Assembly: GCA_039707655.1 (NCBI GenBank)
Contig: CM077665.1
Coordinates: 314,216,486 to 314,280,485 of the forward strand
Direction of reading: 5' to 3'
Length of the DNA stretch: 64,000 nt
Source: Elymus sibiricus
Taxonomy: Eukaryota; Streptophyta; Magnoliopsida; Poales; Poaceae
Under the pieces are notes generated by a model. That model saw only the letters and a program-made list of their open reading frames with translations, searched no databases and was not told the origin of the DNA. A program made the position numbers and the translations under genes. Positions 58,401 to 64,000 of the stretch are shown in pieces (within the stretch, counting starts at the first letter, position 1; the number at the start of each line of letters is the position of its first letter).

Positions 58401-59823
58401 TAAAATATATTGAAGTTTGACAATCACAATATTGGTCATACAAGCAATTCATGAATAACTATTATAAGAAAGAGAACTTTCACATACAAATATATTATCT
58501 TGGACATATTTTATGATTGTGAATACCCATTAATTATTTTCAACCTTGATCAAATAGTTGAAGTTGGACAAGGAAGACATTGCAATGGTTTTGTTTGGGT
58601 ATATTTGCATAGAAGTTATATTGTTATGGATCCTCCAACATGTGGTGCTTGTTTAGAACCTTTTGCTAGCCAAAACTTCGTACTAAGTAGAGATACTACT
58701 TGTGCATCCAAATCCTTGAGCCAAGTTTCTTCCATGAGAGTCCACCATACCTACCTATATATGGTACTTCACTGCCATTCCAGTAAATTTGCATGTGCCA
58801 CCTCTAAACATTTAAATAAACATCTGTTTTGTGTGCGTACCGCTCATGGAGCGACGGGGCAGTCATTATCTTCCATACTAAGCGGGTTATTCTCAAGATG
58901 AGTGTTTATTCACTTGTCATTGCACGAGAGAGGCTGGTAAAAAGGATGCCCAGTCCTGCATAATACAAAAATAAATAAACAAGAACTCCCCCTAGAAAGT
59001 TGATTGTTTGGATGGCACCCGTGGATTCGGTCAGCCATGGACTATGTTTGAATGGTGGAGGGGGAGTAAAATTTCAATTCTGCTTGGGAACCGCCAACAA
59101 TTTGTTTAGCAAGAAAGCTATTGAAAACTCTGTTGTGATGTTGATAGGAAAAGTATACCACTCAAAATTACATATTCATCTCTGTTTTAAACAATGAGCT
59201 CTGGCACCTTTGCAAATCCTTGCTTCCCTCTGCGAAGGGACAATCTATTTACTTTTATGTTATTTACTTTTCATGTTGAGTCAACTTCTTATTCCAACCT
59301 CAGTCTATTAGTTGGCAAGCATCATATGGTGGGGAAAGGTCCAAACACATATATCCAGTCAAATATATTTGATCATGATTCATTATTGTTGACAATTATC
59401 TTCATGATAAGTATGTTGGGAGGCAAAACATTAAGCCCCTACCTTTCTATGTGTTCGATGGATGCTATTTGTTCTAAAAATATGCTTTGACTATTAGCAA
59501 TCATAGAAGACTATATGATAATTGAGTATGTGGAGCTCTTACTTAGACTTTGTTGAAAATAAGATGCATTGAAATTGTTTGGTGACTAAGAACATAGGTT
59601 GTTAAGTTTCAAGAGAATGCATTGTTTGAACCATGACATGTGAATTGATTGCTACTATATCATGATGATTTTTATGAGAAAAAGTTGTTGGTTATGATGC
59701 TAGAAAAGTGACTGAAATTGTCAATGATCAAAACTATTCACTATGCTAGCATTCACACTTCATAAATTATTTCTTTTATCATTTACCTACTCGAGGACGA
59801 GTAGGAATTAAGCTTGGGGATGC
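55491..59823 (+). other. Internal domain of Gypsy-C, no pol genes
   Basis: Primer-binding region, the acidic ORF (55680-56369), a 24-28 bp tandem duplication near 56633-56685 (ACAAAAGCACTTGTTGGGAGAC), and several copies of AAGCTTGGGGATGCCC...AAGGC motifs (57263, 57328, 57991, 58048). A broken ORF lies at 58500-58901. The remainder is AT-rich and noncoding. Confidence 0.6.
55680..56369 (+). pseudogene. Acidic Asp/Asn/Tyr-rich ORF of Gypsy-C (frameshifted)
   Basis: A frame with MLNVNSLNDEHDSNIV (from 55710) runs to 56102. A one-base shift near 56085 continues it in the frame 56038-56370 (YDDYGDDMYDI ... FVEFAPTIMNEKKFAYVESDKFSMLVDHGKNALC). It is rich in Asp, Asn and Tyr, with repeated S-T-I-L-E-E/G motifs. 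I have an impression that this ORF recurs in other Triticeae non-autonomous Gypsy elements, but cannot check. No domain or function recognised. Confidence 0.45.
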
Positions 59824-61388
59824 TGGTACGTCTCCAATGTATTGATAATTTATAAAGTATTCATGCCATATTTACCTATCTTTACAATACTTTTATATGG
59901 TTTTGATGCACTTTATATGATTTATTTAGAACTAACCCGGAGTGACGCTGTTTTCAGCAGAATTACCGTGGTGTTATTTTTTTTTGCAGAAAATAAAAGT
60001 TCTCGGAATCACCCAAAACTTTTTTATGAATTTTTCTGGTGAAAATAAGAAATACCAGAGCAAAGAACCACCGGAGGAGAGCCATCTATGGGCCACAAGC
60101 CAACAGGGCGCGCCCACCTCCCTGGGCGTGTCCTGTTAGCTTGTGGGGCCCACGTGGCTCCAGTTGACGTGATTCCAACGCCGAAAAATACTATATATAC
60201 AGAAACCCTCAGAAATAAACCTAGAACTTCTGATCCAGCGCCGTAACTCTCTGTATCGAACAAAACCCCATCTGGAGCCTTTCCGGTACCCTGCCGGAGG
60301 GGGAAATCATCACCGGTGGCCATCTTCATCATCTCGGCGGAGGCCATGACGAGGAAGGAGTAGTTCACCCTCGGGGCTGAGGGTATGTATGAGTAGCTAT
60401 GTGTTTAATCTCTCTCTCTCTCTCGTGTTCTTGAGATGGTACGATCTTGATGTATCGCGGGCTTTGTTAATATAGTTGGATCCTATCGTGTTCTTCCCTT
60501 GTTGTCTTGTCGTGATGAATTTAATCTTTCCCTTTGAGATTTTGTTATGTCGAATTGAATATAGGATTTGAGATCACTTGATGTATGTCTTGCATGTGGA
60601 TACCCATGGTGACAATGGTGTTCTATTGATTCACTTGATATATGTTTTGGTACTCAACTTGCGGATTCCTGTGGTGACAATGGGGTAATCTATGCATAGG
60701 GTTTGATACACGTTCTTGTCCTACTTTCTCCGCTAGAAATCTTGTTTTTATTATAAGTGTTTGGATCACAATTTGCTTCCTAATCCGGTCAAAAGCTGGA
60801 TGTGAGAAGATGCTGCGGAAGAACTTATCTCCTTGATTTTGCGGAAGAACTTATCTCCTTGAAGATGCTGCAAACTGGTTCTACTACCTACACCAATTTC
60901 ATCTTATTGTTCTCCGCTAGATAGGAACTTTGGAGTGATTCTTTGTTGCACGTTGAGAGATGATCATATGATTCAACTATGTTAGCATTGTTGGGAGATT
61001 GCGCTAGTGAAAGCATGGACCATAGGCCTTATTTCCAAGCATTGTTACAACGTTTTGCTCGCTGTTTGCCACTTGTTACCTTGCTGTTTTTATATTTTCA
61101 TATTACAAAAACTTATATCTACTATCCATATTGCACTTGTATCACCATCTCTTCGCCGAACTAGTGCACCTATATAATTTACCATTGTATTGGGGTGTGT
61201 TGGGGACACAGGAGATTTCTTGTATTTGATTGCAGGGTTGTTTGAGAGAGACCATCTTCATCCTACACCTCCCACGGATTGATAAACCTTAGGTCATCCA
61301 CTTGAGGGAAAATTGCTACTGTCCTACAAAACTCTATGCTTGGAGGCCCAACAGAGTCTACAAGAATAAAGTTGCGTAGTAGACATCA
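59824..61388 (+). repeat. 3' LTR of Gypsy-C
   Basis: TGGTACGTCTCCAATG ... GTAGACATCA, 1565 bp, after the purine tract. It contains a foreign filler block (60745-60874) absent from the 5' LTR, and a CT microsatellite at 60402-60424. Confidence 0.88.
60745..60874 (+). other. Filler DNA in the Gypsy-C 3' LTR
   Basis: 60745-60822 (78 bp) is identical to 61593-61670, about 850 bp away in the same orientation. It is followed by two copies of GCGGAAGAACTTATCTCCTTGA (60815-60836, 60841-60862) and AGATGCTGC. The inverted right-hand copy (beyond 63707) has ordinary LTR sequence here, so this block replaced LTR sequence. Confidence 0.8.
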
Positions 61389-61631
61389 TAGGGTAACACG
61401 GATCATATCCTTGGGGATTCATGAGGTGTGGTCATTAAACACCCAATGCTTTTGTCTGATACTATTGTCTTAATTATCGGGGCAACCCCGCGAGACGGAT
61501 AGGGCCTTCGGTAGGATAACTGATTCTTGATGCAGGACTCGTGCCGGTCAAGATGTTATTGTAAGCATTAAGACCTCATACTTGTACCTCTTTTTTTATT
61601 ATAAGTGTTTGGATCACAATTTGCTTCCTAA
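60875..61631 (+). repeat. Left arm of large inverted duplication
   Basis: The LTR end of Gypsy-C, its TAGGG flank and ~240 bp of outer LTR, repeated in reverse at 62853-63707. A ~100 bp stretch present in the right arm (near 62930-63030) is missing here. Confidence 0.9.
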
Positions 61632-61670
61632 TCCGGTCAAAAGCTGGATGTGAGAAGATGCTGCGGAAGA

Positions 61671-62289
61671 TGCTGCACAAGTGGCTAAGATACCAGAGAG
61701 CCAAACCTTGATTTTGGCCAAGTTTGCAGGTAAACCGAAGCCTAACCTGGTTGAAGAAGTTAAAATGGTAAGAAGCAACAAAGAGAAAGCTAAGGTACTT
61801 GACACAAGCCATGTGCCAGAGTACAACTACACCGTTGCAGATTGTGTCAATATGATATCCATGAAGTATCCACTACCGGAGGTAACAAACGATGATGCAT
61901 ATAATGTCTTTGTTGAACAAGTTGCAGCCAAGGTACGTGAACTTGATGATGAAATAAAAAGGTTATTCAGTAAGTTACCAACTAAGCAAGAGGATTCTTT
62001 TGAACCTACTATAGAGATCGAGATAGGATTTAATAAATTCAGTGCTTTATGTGATCTAGGGGCAAGTGTTTCCACTATCCCCAAATCTGTTTATGATAGT
62101 CTCAATCTTGGTCCTTATGTTAATACTGAGATTATATTGAATATGGCTAACTCTACTTTTACTCAGGCAGTAGGCATTAAGCATGGAGTTATAGTTCAAA
62201 TTAATGATTGTCCTGTCATGGTTGATCTTGTTATAGTAGATATGCCTGAAGATCCATTTGCTCCTATAATTCTCGGTAGACCTTTCTAA
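61671..62289 (+). pseudogene. Gypsy gag-protease fragment (same family as Gypsy-A)
   Basis: Open for ~206 codons: AKIPESQTLILAKFAGKP..., then the aspartic protease with DLGASVSTIPKSVYDSLNLG and ending IILGRPF, then a stop. Unlike the 14682-16581 copy it keeps the DLGAS active-site motif, but it is an isolated internal piece fused at ~61671 to filler-source sequence and cut at ~62289. Not functional as a gene. Confidence 0.8.
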
Positions 62290-62680
62290 GAACTACTCCC
62301 TCCGTCCCAAAATTAATGTCGCAAGCATAGTGTAATGGAAATTTTGCCAAACCCCCCTTGTACATCAAATTTGTTATAGATAGATCCTGCCTCCTTTCTT
62401 CTTCCTCCGCCCGTCGCCCAGGACCATCTCCTCCGCCGCCCAGATCTGCGCTGCCGCGATCCCCTCCCACCGCGATCCCGTACCACAACGCAGCACCTTC
62501 TCCTACCGCCGCGGCCACCTCAACCACCGATGGCACGTTCCGTGGCCCCAGATCGTAGCGCACCGCCGCCATGGACCCCGCACGCCGGCTTCTGCGGCCC
62601 CCGTGAACGTGCCACACTAGCTTCCGCGCGGTGGTCGGAGCGACCAGTGCCACCACACGCAACCACCCAGCCCCTTGTAC
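62290..62680 (+). other. GC-rich captured fragment behind a Stowaway-like left end
   Basis: ACTCCCTCCGTCCCAAAATTAATG (62296 on) is a Stowaway/Mariner-type terminus without a visible right partner. From 62380 the sequence is GC-rich with gene-like base composition, but I support no ORF. It is cut off by the small inverted repeats at 62663-62852. Confidence 0.4.
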
Positions 62681-62684
62681 GCCG

Positions 62685-62852
62685 CCACCCTGCTGTCACA
62701 CTGACGTCTCGCAGCATCTTCTCCTTTCCCCGCCGGCGTACAAGGGGCTGGGTGGCGGGATACAAGGGGCTGGGTGGCGAGACGTCAGGAAGCAAATTGC
62801 CGGCGGTGAAAGGAGAAGATGCTGCGAGACGTCAGTGTGACAGCAGGGTGGT
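62685..62852. repeat. Small nested inverted repeats at the centre of the inverted duplication
   Basis: 62685-62737 and 62799-62852 are inverted copies (CCACCCTGCTGTCACACTGACG / GTCAGTGTGACAGCAGGGTGG). The loop holds GTACAAGGGGCTGGGTGGCG twice (62738, 62760), itself inverted relative to CCACCCAGCCCCTTGTAC at 62663-62680. Confidence 0.85.
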
Positions 62853-64000
62853 TAGGAAGCAAATTGTGATCCAAACACTTATAATAAAAAAAGAGGTACA
62901 AGTATGAGGTATTAATGCTTACAATCATGTATTTGCGTTGGGATAAAAAATAATATTAGTTTGTGCTCGGGAAGCCACCCATCAAGATGTGCTTGTTTCA
63001 TATCGGAGTGGGGGATGTGTCCAAATAACATCTTGACCGGCACGAGTCCTGCATCAAGAATCAGTTGTCCTACCGAAGTCCCTATCCGTCTCGTGGGGTT
63101 GCCCCGATAATTAAGACAATAGTATCAGACAAAAGCATTGGGTGTTTAATGACCACACCTCATGAATCCCCAAGGATATGATCCATGTTACCCTATGATG
63201 TCTACTACGCAACTTTATTCTTGTAGACTCTGTTGGGCCTCCAAGCATAGAGTTTTGTAGGACAGTAGCAATTTTCCCTCAAGTGGATGACCTAAGGTTT
63301 ATCAATCCGTGGGAGGTGTAGGATGAAGATGGTCTCTCTCAAACAACCCTGCAATCAAATACAAGAAATCTCCTGTGTCCCCAACACACCCCAATACAAT
63401 GGTAAATTATATAGGTGCACTAGTTCGGCAAAGAGATGGTGATACAAGTGCGATATGGATAGTAGATATAAGTTTTTGTAATATGAAAATATAAAAACAG
63501 CAAGGTAACAAGTGGCAAACAGCGAGCAAAACATTGTAACAATGCTTGAAAATAAGGCCTATGGTCCATGCTTTCACTAGTGCAATCTCCCAACAATGCT
63601 AACATAGATGAATCATATGATCATCCCTCAACGTGCAACAAAGAATCACTCCAAAGTTCCTATCTAGTGGAGAACAATAAGATGAAATTGGTGTAGGTAG
63701 TAGAACCACCTCAAAGTTATTCTTTCCGATCAATCTATTGGGCTATTCCTATAAGTGTCACAAACAACCCTAGAGTTCCTACTAGAATAACACCAATGAT
63801 ACATATCAATCAACCCTAATGTCACCTAGATACTCCAATGTCACCTCAAGTATCAGTGGGTAAATTATGCGACAAGCATCAAACAATTTCAGATCTATCA
63901 TATTCAATCCAACACAAAGAACTTCAAGGAGCATCCCAAGATTTCTATCGGAGAACGTGGTATGAAAACGTGCAATCAACCCCTATGCATAGATCCCCTA
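62853..64000 (-). repeat. Right arm of the inverted duplication (Gypsy-C LTR end and flank, reversed)
   Basis: 62853-63707 is the reverse complement of 60875-61631, including the LTR/TAGGG junction (CCCTATGATGTCTAC). From 63708 to the window end it continues as ordinary inverted LTR sequence of this family, whereas the left arm switches to filler. The far end lies outside the window. Confidence 0.88.

Larger units (their letters stand above)
43062..61388 (+). mobile_element. Gypsy-C: non-autonomous (LARD-like) LTR retrotransposon, complete
   Basis: 5' LTR in two pieces (43062-43352 and 54409-55490), internal domain 55491-59823, 3' LTR 59824-61388. Target duplication TAGGG at 43057-43061 and 61389-61393. 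LTRs start TG(A/G)TACGTCTCCAA and end GTAGACATCA. The primer-binding region ATCTCTTTTCTGCGCCGTTGCCGGGGAGGT follows the 5' LTR; the purine tract AAGCTTGGGGATGC (59810-59823) precedes the 3' LTR. The internal domain has no gag, protease or pol. It was mobilised in trans or has lost its genes. Confidence 0.85.

Overview
The window is plant nuclear DNA, almost certainly from a Triticeae grass (wheat, Aegilops or barley type). It holds a single ordinary host gene in a sea of nested transposons. The LTR ends, tRNA primer-binding sites, Stowaway and CACTA termini and gag families are all types I recognise from Triticeae intergenic DNA. Species and chromosome cannot be told from the sequence.

Layout. 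(1) 1-14419, minus strand: the 5' part of a Copia element (gag pseudogene and a 2.6 kb LTR). The LTR is split by a 9.4 kb CACTA-type DNA transposon at 4632-14042. The CACTA has no transposase I can see, but it carries a nine-exon Ulp1-like (C48) cysteine protease gene whose exons join into one open 650-residue frame. (2) 14420-18178: degenerate Gypsy gag-protease, and an Athila ORF1-like pseudogene. (3) 18179-25797: a non-autonomous Gypsy element with one LTR, a gag-protease frame broken by two stops, and a spliced coiled-coil gene running antisense. (4) 25798-28110: a truncated Copia gag plus LTR, and a scrap of Gypsy integrase. (5) 28808-38475, minus strand: the host gene SCC4 (MAU2), the cohesin-loader subunit. 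Ten exons give an intact 727-residue TPR protein; its large introns hold several MITEs. (6) 39023-42124: a 3.1 kb element with Stowaway/Mariner-like ends. (7) 43062-61388: a four-level nest. A non-autonomous Gypsy element (target duplication TAGGG) holds a solo LTR (CGCCC), which holds a Copia-like element (GGGTG/TGGTG) that carries gag and a second, Transposase_32-like ORF but no pol. The whole nest sits inside still another LTR. (8) 60875-64000: an inverted duplication of the Gypsy 3' LTR and its flank, with filler DNA and recursive small inverted copies at its centre.

How the parts relate. SCC4 is the only gene with a cellular role that I can assign. No reverse transcriptase, RNase H or CACTA transposase could be recognised anywhere, and the only integrase trace is a C-terminal scrap. 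Instead the elements carry accessory ORFs: Ulp1 protease, antisense coiled coil, Transposase_32/ORF1-like proteins and an acidic ORF. They would depend on enzymes supplied elsewhere. Several Copia LTRs share one promoter design, a cluster of CGGTN3ACCG dyads just upstream of a TATA box. The same design is repeated inside one element ahead of its accessory ORF. Exon models, TSDs and repeat boundaries were read by eye; family names rest on remembered motifs, not on a database search.
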